Below are positions 24,110-32,452 of a DNA stretch of 64,000 bases, in pieces. The notes below the pieces were generated by a model, which was not told where the DNA came from, searched no databases, and saw only the letters and a list, made by a program, of their open reading frames with translations. Within the stretch, counting starts at the first letter, position 1. Each line of letters begins with the position of its first letter. The stretch spans positions 248,001-312,000 of the forward strand of contig NZ_CAJYPS010000027.1 of assembly GCF_913777145.1 (NCBI RefSeq). The letters are read 5' to 3'. Both the position numbers and the translations under genes were made by a program. The DNA is from an uncultured Roseateles sp. GTDB taxonomy: Bacteria; Pseudomonadota; Gammaproteobacteria; Burkholderiales; Burkholderiaceae_C.

Positions 24110-26809
24110 ATGTATAAGCGCAATATCATCAGTCTGGCCGTACTGGCCGGCCTGGGGGTGGCGGCCGCTGGCGCTCAGGCGCAGGAACAGCTGGAGCGCA
24201 TCGAAATCACCGGCTCGGCGATCAAGCGCCTGGATGCCGAGACCGCGGTGCCGGTGACGGTCTTCAAGATGACCGAGCTGAAGCAGCAGGGTCTCACCAC
24301 CGTCGAGCAGGTGCTCAGCACACTGACCGCCAGCCAATCCACGATCACGACCAGCCAGGCCGTCGGCTCCTCCACCGGCGGTGCATCCTTCGCCAACCTG
24401 CGCGGCGTTGGCGCCAACAAAACGCTGGTGCTGCTGAACGGCCGCCGTATCGCGAACAACGCCTTCGACGGCTCGGCTCCCGACCTGAACATGATCCCGC
24501 TGGCTGCGCTGGATCGCGTGGAAGTGCTGCGTGACGGCGCCTCGTCGCTGTACGGCACGGACGCCATCGGCGGCGTGATCAACTTCATCACCCGCAAGGA
24601 CTACAAGGGCGCGACCGTGTCGGCCCAGTACGAAAGCCCGCAGCACGCCGGCGGCACCAGCAAGTCGGCCAACGCCGGCTTCGGCTACGGCGACCTGTGG
24701 AAGGACGGCTTCAACGTCTTCGGCTTCATCGACACCCAGCGCCAGGCGGCGATCGGCGGCACCCAGCGCGACTTCAACACGCGCTACCCCGGTGGCCTGT
24801 CCGGCTCGACCAGCCCGGGCAACTACTACCAGGGCGAGGGCGACGTGGCCAACCCGGCCGCCCCCAGCTGCGCCAAGGGCACCTTCCTGACGCCGGCCGG
24901 TGACAACCTGTCCTGCTACATGACCACGTCCAGCTACGTGGACTACATCCCCAAGTCCGAGCGCAACTCCGTGATGCTCAAGGGCTCGATGAAGCTGGCC
25001 GACGACCATGTGCTGTCCGCCGAATACTTCGGCACGCAGAGCACGGTCTGGACCCGCGTCGCCCCCGTGCCCTTCGGCGCCCTGATCCAGAACCCCTTCC
25101 GCCCCGACGGTTCGGCCAACCCCTACTACCCGGGCAACGCCGGCAGCGGCTTCACGCCGACGGTGCCGCTGGACCCGGCCTACACCGACAAGAAGGTCGG
25201 CACCACGCTGACCGCGGGTGGGGCCGCCGTGCAGCCGGGCTACGTCAACGTCAAGTGGCGTGATGTGCCCAACGGCGGCCGCGGCGACGAGAACACCAAC
25301 ATCCAGCAACGCTTTGTGCTGGCCATGGACGGCACGCTGGCGAACTGGGACTACGGCGTCGGCCTGAGCTACAACCAGAACCGCGTCACCGAGAAGCTGA
25401 TCTCGGGCTATGCCAACGGCAACCTGATCACCGAAGGCGTGCTGACCGGCGTGATCAACCCCTTCGGCGCACAAGACGCCGCGGGCCAGGCCCTGCTGGA
25501 CAAGGCACTGGCCGTGGGCACGCTGCAGTTTGGCCGAGGCACGACCAAGGCCCTGGACGCCCACGCCAGCCGCGAGTTGGGTGACTGGCTGGGTGCCGGC
25601 CGTCCGGCCGCCGTGGCGTTCGGCACGGAGTTCCGCCGCGAGAGCTTCACGACGCAGGCCAACACCAGCTACGCGTCCATCGTGGTCGCCTCCACCGGCA
25701 TCGACCCCAACACCTACAACTCGGGCTCGCGCAATGTGTCGGCCGCGTACACCGAGCTGAACGTGCCGCTGCTCAAGAGTCTGGACGTGACCGCCGCGCT
25801 GCGCTATGACCGCTACAGCGACTTCGGCAACACGACCAACCCCAAGGTCAGCTTCCGCTTCCAGCCGTTCAAGCAGGTGCTGTTCCGTGGCGCCTACTCC
25901 ACCGGCTTCCGTGCGCCTTCGCTGTACGAGATCCACTCGGCCCAGGCCTACACGAACACGGCCACGGTCAATGACCCGCTGACCTGCCCGGGCGGCACGC
26001 CCACCGGCGCCGCAGTGAACAACTGCAAGGCCCAGTTCCAGAAGCTGACCGGCGGCAATCTGAACCTGCAGCCCGAGAAGAGCAAGACGGCCAACCTGGG
26101 CATGGTGATCGAGCCCATCGCCGACGTCAGCATCGGTGTGGACATGTGGTGGCTGCGCCTGCGCAACCAGATCGGCGCCATCGCCGACAGCACGCTGTTC
26201 AACCCGAGCAACCAAGCGCTGTTCAGCCAGTACTTCCACCGCGATTCCACCGGTCACCTGTCGACCGACGGTTCGCTGTGCCCGGGTGCTGACTGCGGCT
26301 ACATCGACGCCCGCACGCAGAACCTCGGCGACCTGCACACCCGTGGCGTGGACATCACGGCCAGCTACCGCCTGCGTACCGTCTACGGCGCGTTCAACTT
26401 CGGCCTGAACAGCACCTACGTCACCAAGTACGAGTACCAGAACTTTGCCGGTGGCCCGTTCATCCAGAACGTGGGTCTGTACTCGGGCGCGTCGCCGGTG
26501 TTCCGCTGGCAGCAGACCCTGTCGGCCGCCTGGAGCAAGGATCAGTTCTCGGCCGGCACGACCGTGTACTACAAGTCCGGCTACCTGGATGCGGACGGTG
26601 AGAGCCGCGTGAAGCCCTACACGACCATGGACGTGTACGGCTCCTGGCGCCCCATCAAGCCGCTGACGCTGACGGTCGGCGTGCACAACCTGACGGACCG
26701 TGACCCGCCGCTGAGCTACCAGGAAGACCTCTTCCAGGCTGGCTACGACCCGCGCTTCACCAACCCGACGGGCCGCTCCTACTACGTGCGCGGCACCTAC
26801 GACTTCTAA
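24110..26809 (+). CDS. TonB-dependent receptor
   Basis: An 899-residue outer membrane receptor with a signal peptide ending at AQAQ near residue 24. It has the TonB-box-like LERIEITGSAIKRLD motif, plug motifs TTVEQVLSTLTASQ, NLRGVGANKTLVLLNGRRI and VEVLRDGASSLYGTDAIGGVINFIT, and a barrel ending in YYVRGTYDF. The motif RGAYSTGFRAPSLYEIHS marks the first barrel strands of this family. The ligand is not identifiable. It is a single-gene transcript: its own leader region lies upstream and a strong terminator downstream. It is closely similar in layout to the receptors at 19121 and 38982 but not a recent duplicate. Confidence 0.93.
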   Translation: MYKRNIISLAVLAGLGVAAAGAQAQEQLERIEITGSAIKRLDAETAVPVTVFKMTELKQQGLTTVEQVLSTLTASQSTITTSQAVGSSTGGASFANLRGVGANKTLVLLNGRRIANNAFDGSAPDLNMIPLAALDRVEVLRDGASSLYGTDAIGGVINFITRKDYKGATVSAQYESPQHAGGTSKSANAGFGYGDLWKDGFNVFGFIDTQRQAAIGGTQRDFNTRYPGGLSGSTSPGNYYQGEGDVANPAAPSCAKGTFLTPAGDNLSCYMTTSSYVDYIPKSERNSVMLKGSMKLADDHVLSAEYFGTQSTVWTRVAPVPFGALIQNPFRPDGSANPYYPGNAGSGFTPTVPLDPAYTDKKVGTTLTAGGAAVQPGYVNVKWRDVPNGGRGDENTNIQQRFVLAMDGTLANWDYGVGLSYNQNRVTEKLISGYANGNLITEGVLTGVINPFGAQDAAGQALLDKALAVGTLQFGRGTTKALDAHASRELGDWLGAGRPAAVAFGTEFRRESFTTQANTSYASIVVASTGIDPNTYNSGSRNVSAAYTELNVPLLKSLDVTAALRYDRYSDFGNTTNPKVSFRFQPFKQVLFRGAYSTGFRAPSLYEIHSAQAYTNTATVNDPLTCPGGTPTGAAVNNCKAQFQKLTGGNLNLQPEKSKTANLGMVIEPIADVSIGVDMWWLRLRNQIGAIADSTLFNPSNQALFSQYFHRDSTGHLSTDGSLCPGADCGYIDARTQNLGDLHTRGVDITASYRLRTVYGAFNFGLNSTYVTKYEYQNFAGGPFIQNVGLYSGASPVFRWQQTLSAAWSKDQFSAGTTVYYKSGYLDADGESRVKPYTTMDVYGSWRPIKPLTLTVGVHNLTDRDPPLSYQEDLFQAGYDPRFTNPTGRSYYVRGTYDF

Positions 26810-26836
26810 GCCGAAGTCCGGGTCTGGCACCCAAGC

Positions 26837-26867
26837 AAAAGGGATCCCCTCGGGGATCCCTTTTTTT
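26837..26867 (+). terminator. Intrinsic terminator after the third TonB receptor gene
   Basis: The 12-bp stem AAAAGGGATCCC with its complement closes on a CTCG tetraloop. The right arm runs into seven T residues. A-residues on the left make it weakly bidirectional, which would also serve the convergent thiolase operon. Confidence 0.9.
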
Positions 26868-26907
26868 CATGCCGCCGCGCCGACGCGGCCCGGGTTCAGC
26901 CCCGTGA

Positions 26908-28110
26908 TCAGACCCGCTCTATCACCACCGCGATGCCCTGCCCCACGCCTATGCACATGGTGCACAGCGCATAGCGGCCGCCGCTCAGCTCCAGCTGGTT
27001 GACGGCCGTGGTCACCAGGCGCGCGCCGCTGGCCCCAAGCGGATGGCCCAGCGCGATCGCGCCGCCATTCGGGTTCACGCGCTCATCGTCATCCGCCAGG
27101 CCCAGGTCGCGCAGCACGGCCAGGCCCTGCGCGGCAAAGGCCTCGTTCAGCTCGATGACGTCCATCTGCGCGAGCGAGAGACCGGTCTGCGCCAGCAGCT
27201 TGCGCGTGGCCGGCGCCGGGCCCATGCCCATGATGCGCGGCGCCACGCCGGCGGTGGCCATGCCCACCACGCGCGCCCGCGGGGTCAGGCCATGCCGGGC
27301 GGCGGCGGCCTCGCTGGCCAGCAGCAGCGCGCAGGCGCCGTCATTCACGCCGCTGGCATTGCCGGCCGTCACCGTGCCCTCGGGCGTGACCACGCCCTTG
27401 AGCTTGGCCAGCGCCTCCAGGCTGGTCGCGCGCGGGTGCTCGTCCAGCAGCACGCGCAGCGGCTCGCCCTTCTTCTGCGGCACCTCCACGGGCGCTATCT
27501 CGCGCTCGAAGAAGCCGCGCTGCTGCGCCGCCAGCGCCTTTTGCTGCGAGGCCAGCGCCATGCGGTCCTGATCCTCGCGCGAGATGCCGTAGTCGCGCGC
27601 CACGTTCTCGGCGGTCTCGGGCATGGCGTCCACGCCGTATGCCGCCTTCATCTGCTTGTTGATGAAGCGCCAGCCTATCGTCGTGTCGTAGATGGCATTG
27701 CTGCGGCTGAAGGCCGACTCGGCCTTGGGCATCACGAAGGGCGCACGACTCATGCTCTCCACGCCACCCGCGATCATCAGCCCGGCCTCGCCCGCGCGGA
27801 TGGCTCGCGCCGCCGTGCCCACCGCGTCCAGGCCCGAACCGCACAGCCGGTTCACCGTCACCCCCGGCACGGCGATGGGCAGGCCGGCCAGCAGCGCGGC
27901 CATGCGGGCCACATTGCGGTTGTCTTCGCCGGCCTGGTTGGCGCAGCCGTAGATCACGTCCTCCACCGCCGCCCAGTCCAGTCCGGCGTGGCGCGCCATC
28001 AGGGCCTTGAGGGGCAGCGCCGCGAGGTCGTCGGTGCGTATGGAGGACAGCGCGCCGCCATAGCGGCCGAAGGGGGTGCGGATGGCGTCGCAGATGAAGG
28101 CATGGGTCAT
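26908..28110 (-). CDS. 3-oxoadipyl-CoA / acetyl-CoA C-acyltransferase (PaaJ/PcaF type thiolase)
   Basis: A 400-residue thiolase. The nucleophilic cysteine is Cys90 in NRLCGSGLDAVG. The second catalytic pair is His in NPNGGAIALGHPLGASGAR and Cys in CTMCIGVGQG. Much of the chain matches E. coli PaaJ and Pseudomonas PcaF, for example ICDAIRTPFGRYGGALSS, YGCANQAGEDNRNVARMA and AIYDTTIGWRFINKQM. That group cleaves 3-oxoadipyl-CoA to succinyl-CoA and acetyl-CoA at the end of phenylacetate and beta-ketoadipate degradation. No ring-activating or ring-opening genes lie nearby, so the operon may instead serve other dicarboxyl- or fatty acyl-CoA breakdown. The ATG at 28110 matches the family N-terminus. 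It is the last gene of a leftward operon. Confidence 0.93.
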   Translation of the reverse strand: MTHAFICDAIRTPFGRYGGALSSIRTDDLAALPLKALMARHAGLDWAAVEDVIYGCANQAGEDNRNVARMAALLAGLPIAVPGVTVNRLCGSGLDAVGTAARAIRAGEAGLMIAGGVESMSRAPFVMPKAESAFSRSNAIYDTTIGWRFINKQMKAAYGVDAMPETAENVARDYGISREDQDRMALASQQKALAAQQRGFFEREIAPVEVPQKKGEPLRVLLDEHPRATSLEALAKLKGVVTPEGTVTAGNASGVNDGACALLLASEAAAARHGLTPRARVVGMATAGVAPRIMGMGPAPATRKLLAQTGLSLAQMDVIELNEAFAAQGLAVLRDLGLADDDERVNPNGGAIALGHPLGASGARLVTTAVNQLELSGGRYALCTMCIGVGQGIAVVIERV

Positions 28111-28137
28111 GGGAGCCCCTGTGTTGCAAGAGTCAGA

Positions 28138-28163
28138 GGTCCGCGCCGGCCTGGGCGCGGACC
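28138..28163 (-). promoter_or_regulatory. Intercistronic hairpin between hydroxyacyl-CoA dehydrogenase and thiolase genes
   Basis: GGTCCGCGCC (28138-28147) and GGCGCGGACC (28154-28163) form a perfect 10-bp stem with a 6-nt loop. It begins 3 nt after the dehydrogenase stop codon. There is no T-run, so a terminator is unlikely. An mRNA-stability or processing element is plausible. Confidence 0.45.
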
Positions 28164-28166
28164 GGG

Positions 28167-29588
28167 TCACTTCAGATGAGCAGACACGCGGTAGCGCTCG
28201 CCGCGGTGATGCTGATCCAGCCGGTCCAGCAGCGCGACCACCGCGCGCCGGTCCCAGCCGGCCAGCCATTCGAAGGGGCCGGCGGGATAGTTCACGCCCA
28301 GCTTCATCGCCGCATCGGCGCCGGCCTCGTCGCACACGCCCTGGCTGACCGCGTCCGCCGCCTCGTTGATCAGCATCGCGATCGTGCGCGCCACCACCAG
28401 GCCCGGCACATCGGCCATGGCGCGCGGGGTCAGGCCCAGCACGCTCAACCAGGCCGCGGTGGCGACGTCACCGGCGAAGGCGAGGTCGCCGCTCGCAGCC
28501 AGCGGCAGGTCGAACACCGCCGCACCCGGCGCCAGCTCGGCCGCGCGGCGACCATCGGTCAGACGCAGCTGGTGGCCGTCCACGCTGAGGCCGGTCCAGT
28601 CGCTGTCGCGCTCGCGCACCGCGTCGGGCAGCGCGGCCGCGAAGCGATCCGCCACCGCGCCCTGACCATGAACCACGATCTGCGCCGCGCTCGGCACGGC
28701 CACGCTGAGCGCGGGCAGCGCCGGCGGCCCGTCGGGGTAGCGGTAGAAGCCGCGCCCGCTCTTGCGCCCCAGAAATCCCGCGTCCACCAGCTCCTGCTGC
28801 ACCAGCGAGGGCGTGAAGCGCCGGTCGAAGAAGTTGGCCGCGAACACCGAGTTCGTCACCGCGAAATTGGTGTCGTGGCCTATCAGGTCCATCAGCTCGC
28901 AGGGGCCCATGCGAAAGCCGGCCGAGCGCAGGCAGGCGTCGATCAGCTCGGGCGCGGCGGCGCGCTCCTGCAGCAGCATCAGCGCCTCGGCGTAGAACGG
29001 CCGGGCGATGCGGTTCACGATGAAGCCGGGCGTGGAGCGCGCATGCACCGGCACCTTGCCCCAGCGCGCGGCCAGCTCGAACACCGCTTGGGCGACCTCG
29101 GGCGCCGTGCCCAGGCCGGACACCACCTCCACCAGCTTCATCAGCGGCACCGGGTTGAAGAAGTGCATGCCCACCAGCCGCTCGGGCCTCTGCATGCCGC
29201 GGGCCAGAGCGGTCACCGAGATGGACGAGGTGTTGGTGGCGATCACCGCCTGCGGCGGCAGCAACGCCTCCAGGTCGGCGAACAGCGCGCGCTTGACCTC
29301 CAGGTTCTCGACGATGGCCTCGATGACCAGGTCGGCCGACTGCAGCGCGGCCACCGGCGTGATGCGCGCCAGCGTGGCCGCCGCGGCTTCGGCCGTGAGC
29401 TTGCCCTTGGCCACCAGGCCGTCCAGCGTGCTGGCCAGCTTGGCCTTGGCGGCCTCGGCCGCGCCCTCGCGGGTGTCGAACAGCCGCACCGCATGGCCGG
29501 CCTGGGCGGCGACCTGGGCAATGCCGGCGCCCATCAGGCCGGCGCCCACGACCAGCACGCGGGCCTGGGCCAGATTCAAAGAACTCAT
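28167..29588 (-). CDS. 3-hydroxyacyl-CoA dehydrogenase (PaaH/PaaC type)
   Basis: The 473-residue NAD-dependent enzyme oxidises 3-hydroxyacyl-CoA to 3-oxoacyl-CoA. It has the NAD-binding GAGLMGAGIAQVAAQAG motif near residues 15-31, the signature VGMHFFNPVPLMKLVEVV with the catalytic His, and two C-terminal 3HCDH domains (FGPCELMDLIG-type and NYPAGPFEWLAGW). Two C-terminal domains and this length are typical of PaaH, which oxidises 3-hydroxyadipyl-CoA. The ATG at 29588 overlaps the stop of the hydratase gene as ATGA, showing translational coupling. The thiolase downstream would use its product. Confidence 0.92.
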   Translation of the reverse strand: MSSLNLAQARVLVVGAGLMGAGIAQVAAQAGHAVRLFDTREGAAEAAKAKLASTLDGLVAKGKLTAEAAAATLARITPVAALQSADLVIEAIVENLEVKRALFADLEALLPPQAVIATNTSSISVTALARGMQRPERLVGMHFFNPVPLMKLVEVVSGLGTAPEVAQAVFELAARWGKVPVHARSTPGFIVNRIARPFYAEALMLLQERAAAPELIDACLRSAGFRMGPCELMDLIGHDTNFAVTNSVFAANFFDRRFTPSLVQQELVDAGFLGRKSGRGFYRYPDGPPALPALSVAVPSAAQIVVHGQGAVADRFAAALPDAVRERDSDWTGLSVDGHQLRLTDGRRAAELAPGAAVFDLPLAASGDLAFAGDVATAAWLSVLGLTPRAMADVPGLVVARTIAMLINEAADAVSQGVCDEAGADAAMKLGVNYPAGPFEWLAGWDRRAVVALLDRLDQHHRGERYRVSAHLK

Positions 29589-30397
29589 GAGTGGGGTTTC
29601 CAGTTCGGGGCGCGCTTGGCGAAGAAGGCGTCGAAGCCTTCGCGGGCCTCGGGCGTGGCGCGCACGCGCGCAATGGTCTGGGCGCTCAGCTCGCGCACCG
29701 TGGCGGACACGGCGCCGGGCGTCAGCCGCGCATACAGCTGCTTGATCTCGGCCTGGGCCTGCGGGCCACTGGCCAGCAGGTCCTGCAACTGGGCGTCCAC
29801 CGCGGCGTCCAGTTGCTCGGGCTCGGCCAGTGCATTCACCAGGCCCAGGCGCAGCGCCTCGTCCGCACCGAAGCGGCTGGCAGTCAGCGCCAGGCGGCGC
29901 GCGGCGCGCGGCCCCACGGCGTTCACCAGGTGCGGGCCTATGACCGCGGGCAAGATGCCCATGCGAGCCTCGCTGACCGAGAAGTTGGCGTTGCTGGCCG
30001 ACACCGCCAGGTCGCAGGCGGCCACCAGGCCCACGCCGCCGCCCATCACCGCGCCATGCACCCGCGCCAGCGTGGGCTTGGGGCAGTCGGCGATACGGGC
30101 CAGCATCGCGGCGAAATGACGCGCGTCCGCCAGGTTGGCCTCCTGCGAGGCCGCGGCGGCGCGCTGCATCCACTGCAGGTCGGCGCCGGCGCTGAAATGC
30201 TTGCCGCGCCCGGCCAGCACGATGACGCGCACCGACGGGTCCACGCCCAGCGTCGCGAACGCCTCGTCCAGCTCGGCGATCAGCGTCTCGTCGAAGGCAT
30301 TGAAGACGGCCGGCCGATTCATGGTCAGCCACGCCACGCCGTCGCCACGGCGATCCAGGTCAAGACAGGTCCAGGGAGCCATGGGCGCATTCTGCAT
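29585..30397 (-). CDS. Enoyl-CoA hydratase/isomerase family protein (LiuC-like)
   Basis: A 270-residue crotonase-fold protein. The oxyanion-hole segments are KHFSAGADLQWM and MGGGVGLVAACDLAV. The ADLQWM phrase and overall pattern recall LiuC/methylglutaconyl-CoA hydratases more than PaaF. Of the two catalytic glutamates of classical hydratases, the second is kept (SEARMGILP) but the first appears replaced by glycine (GGGVGL instead of GGCEL), so an isomerase-like or altered reaction is possible. ATG 30397 is chosen over 30382 because GGGAA lies just before it. It is the first gene of the operon, with a palindromic operator candidate immediately upstream. Confidence 0.82.
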   Translation of the reverse strand: MQNAPMAPWTCLDLDRRGDGVAWLTMNRPAVFNAFDETLIAELDEAFATLGVDPSVRVIVLAGRGKHFSAGADLQWMQRAAAASQEANLADARHFAAMLARIADCPKPTLARVHGAVMGGGVGLVAACDLAVSASNANFSVSEARMGILPAVIGPHLVNAVGPRAARRLALTASRFGADEALRLGLVNALAEPEQLDAAVDAQLQDLLASGPQAQAEIKQLYARLTPGAVSATVRELSAQTIARVRATPEAREGFDAFFAKRAPNWKPHS

Positions 30398-30403
30398 GTT
30401 TCC

Positions 30404-30417
30404 CGACCGATCGGTCG
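30404..30417. promoter_or_regulatory. TetR-type palindromic operator candidate
   Basis: CGACCGATCGGTCG is a perfect 14-bp palindrome 7 bp before the start of the CoA operon. Palindromes with GACCG/CGGTC half-sites are common TetR-family operators in acyl-CoA degradation genes of this order. No TetR gene is in the window. Confidence 0.55.
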
Positions 30418-30483
30418 AACAACCATCCACACGCCCCGGGCCGCCATTCGCCGCCCGCGCGGCCGAGCCGGGCACGGCCCCGC

Positions 30484-30490
30484 CTAGACT
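30484..30490 (+). promoter_or_regulatory. Candidate -10 element of the LytS-like kinase gene
   Basis: CTAGACT ends 8 bp before the kinase ATG. If it is a -10 box, transcription would start at or next to the start codon, giving a leaderless or nearly leaderless mRNA. No Shine-Dalgarno sequence is visible, which agrees. Confidence 0.3.
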
Positions 30491-30498
30491 CGCCCGCC

Positions 30499-31551
30499 AT
30501 GCGCTCGCTGCTCTCCGCCACCACCTGCCGGCAATGGCTGTATCCCGGCCCGGTCCGCGTGTTCACGCCCGACGAAATGGCCCGCGCCGGCCAGCAGCCC
30601 TGGCCGGTCACCGTGGACAGCTTCGTCGTCATCAACCTGCTGTCGATGTTGCCGCTGATGCTGTGGGCTCAGCATGGCCGCGGCTGGTTCACGCAGACCC
30701 TGTGGTGGCTGCTGTGGGCCGGCGTGGCCGGCGTGCTGCTGCTGATCTCGCGCGACCTGTGGTGGCGCCCCACACGGCGGCGGCTCAACCTCTACTGCTA
30801 TGCGGTGGCGGCGGCCAATGCCGTGGCCTGCATCGCGCTGATTCGCCTGGGCCACAAGGATGTGGTGCTGGCCCTGGTGGCCGGCATGACCGGCGTGCTC
30901 AGCGGCTGGTGGATGCTGACCATCTTCCGCGTGCAGCAGATCGAAGCCCGCCTGCGCGAGCTGGCCGACCAGGACGCCGCGCTGCGTCTGTCCACCCAGC
31001 TCGCCACCGCGCAGATACAGCCGCACTTCTTGTTCAACACGCTGGCCTCGCTGCAGCACTGGGTGGACACGCAGGACCCGCGCGCCGCGCCGCTGCTGCG
31101 CGACTTCACGGCCTACCTGCGCGCCACGCTGCCCATGTTCGAGCGCGAGCTGCAGCCGCTGGCCGACGAGGTCGAGATGGTGAGGCGCTACCTGGCCATC
31201 ATGCAGGCCCGCATGGGCACGCGCCTGGCCGTGGACCTGGCGGTGGACCCGGCGCTCGATGCCGCCCTGCCCCCCGGCACGCTGCTGACGCTGGCCGAGA
31301 ACGCGATCACCCATGGGCTGGAGCCACAGCTGCACGGCGGCCGGCTCACGCTGCGCGCGCGGCGTGACGGCGCCTGGCTGCATCTGGACGTGCAGGACGA
31401 CGGCCCCGGCCTGGCCCCCGGCTGGACCGACGGCGTGGGCCTGTCCAACACCCGCCGCCGCCTCGCCCAGGCCTGCCCGGGCGCCACGCTCACCCTCGCC
31501 AACGCCCACCCCGGGACGCTGGCCACCCTCAGCCTGCCGCTCAAGACATGA
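30499..31551 (+). CDS. LytS/AlgZ-type membrane sensor histidine kinase
   Basis: A 350-residue sensor with four membrane helices between residues 40 and 143, a short coiled linker, and a His_kinase (PF06580) domain. The phosphoacceptor is His176 in QIQPHFLFNTLASLQ. The ATP-binding part shows the N-box LAENAITHGLEP, the G-box DDGPGLAPG and the GVGLSNTRRRL segment. No extracellular sensor domain exists, so the signal is probably read within the membrane. It overlaps the response regulator gene by ATGA, forming one two-component system. Confidence 0.92.
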   Translation: MRSLLSATTCRQWLYPGPVRVFTPDEMARAGQQPWPVTVDSFVVINLLSMLPLMLWAQHGRGWFTQTLWWLLWAGVAGVLLLISRDLWWRPTRRRLNLYCYAVAAANAVACIALIRLGHKDVVLALVAGMTGVLSGWWMLTIFRVQQIEARLRELADQDAALRLSTQLATAQIQPHFLFNTLASLQHWVDTQDPRAAPLLRDFTAYLRATLPMFERELQPLADEVEMVRRYLAIMQARMGTRLAVDLAVDPALDAALPPGTLLTLAENAITHGLEPQLHGGRLTLRARRDGAWLHLDVQDDGPGLAPGWTDGVGLSNTRRRLAQACPGATLTLANAHPGTLATLSLPLKT

Positions 31552-32312
31552 CCCCCACCCGCCCCACCGCCCTGATCGCCGACGACGAGGAAGCCCCGCG
31601 CGAGCAGTTGCGCGCCGCACTGGCGCGGCTGTGGCCCGAGCTGGACCTGGTCGCGGCCAGCAGCAATGGCGCCGAGGCCTGGGACGACTGCCTGGCGCTG
31701 GAGCCCGACATCGCCTTCCTGGATATCCGCATGCCGGGCCTGTCCGGCCTGGAGGTGGCGCGCCGGCTCGCGGGCCTGAGCACGCCGCCGCTGATCGTGT
31801 TCGTGACCGCCTTCGACGAGCACGCGCTCGCCGCCTTCGAGGCCGGCGCGCTGGACTATGTGCTCAAGCCGGTGGACGACGCCCGCCTGGCCCAGACCCT
31901 GGCCCGGCTACGCCCGCGCCTGGCCCAGCCCGGCCCCGACACCGCGGCGCTGCAGCAGTTGCTGCAACACCTGGCCCCGGCCCGGCCGACCAACCGCCCC
32001 ATCCAGGCCAGCCTGGGCCGTGAGGTGCTGCTGATCCCGCCGGACGAGGTGATCTATTTCGAGGCCGATCAGCGCTACACCCGGGTCGTGCACCAGGGCG
32101 GCGACGCGCTGATACGCACACCTCTGCGTGAGCTGCTGACCCAGCTGGACCCCGAGCAGTTCTGGCAGATCCACCGCAGCGTGCTGGTCAACAGCCGCTG
32201 CATCGCGCGGGCCGTACGCATAGACGAGGGCCACATGGTGGTGACGCTGCGGGGCCGCGACGAGAAGCTGCCGGTGTCGCGGCAGTTCCAGGTCTTGTTC
32301 AAGGGCCAGTGA
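31548..32312 (+). CDS. LytTR-family response regulator
   Basis: A 254-residue regulator. The receiver domain has the acidic pair in ADDEE (residues 11-15), the phospho-acceptor Asp59 in FLDIRMPG, and Lys107 in DYVLKPVDD. The C-terminal LytTR DNA-binding domain spans about residues 150-252 (PPDEVIYFEADQRYTRVV, QIHRSVLVNSRCIARAVR). LytTR proteins bind paired direct repeats upstream of their targets. The target genes are unknown: the next gene, an M14 peptidase, starts 140 bp downstream and could be one. It is translationally coupled to the kinase. Confidence 0.93.
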   Translation: MTPTRPTALIADDEEAPREQLRAALARLWPELDLVAASSNGAEAWDDCLALEPDIAFLDIRMPGLSGLEVARRLAGLSTPPLIVFVTAFDEHALAAFEAGALDYVLKPVDDARLAQTLARLRPRLAQPGPDTAALQQLLQHLAPARPTNRPIQASLGREVLLIPPDEVIYFEADQRYTRVVHQGGDALIRTPLRELLTQLDPEQFWQIHRSVLVNSRCIARAVRIDEGHMVVTLRGRDEKLPVSRQFQVLFKGQ

Positions 32313-32328
32313 GCCCTGCGCGGCGCGG

Positions 32329-32348
32329 GGCCCGCCTGAACGCGGGCC
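32329..32348 (+). terminator. GC hairpin after the LytTR gene
   Basis: GGCCCGC (32329-32335) pairs with GCGGGCC (32342-32348) over a 6-nt loop. There is no T-run, so it would be at best a weak intrinsic terminator. Confidence 0.3.
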
Positions 32349-32452
32349 GTCGCCTCGGGCAAACCCTGGCGTGGCGGCCGAGGCCGGTTTGCACAATCGC
32401 GGGCGCCTGTAACCCTTTGTGACCGCCCGGGCCCTGGCTGCGGGCCCAGCTC

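Noticed and set aside
28600..30332. Extension of the hydroxyacyl-CoA dehydrogenase frame to 30332
   Set aside because: The portion above 29588 is a shadow of the enoyl-CoA hydratase gene in another frame; the family N-terminus is at 29588.
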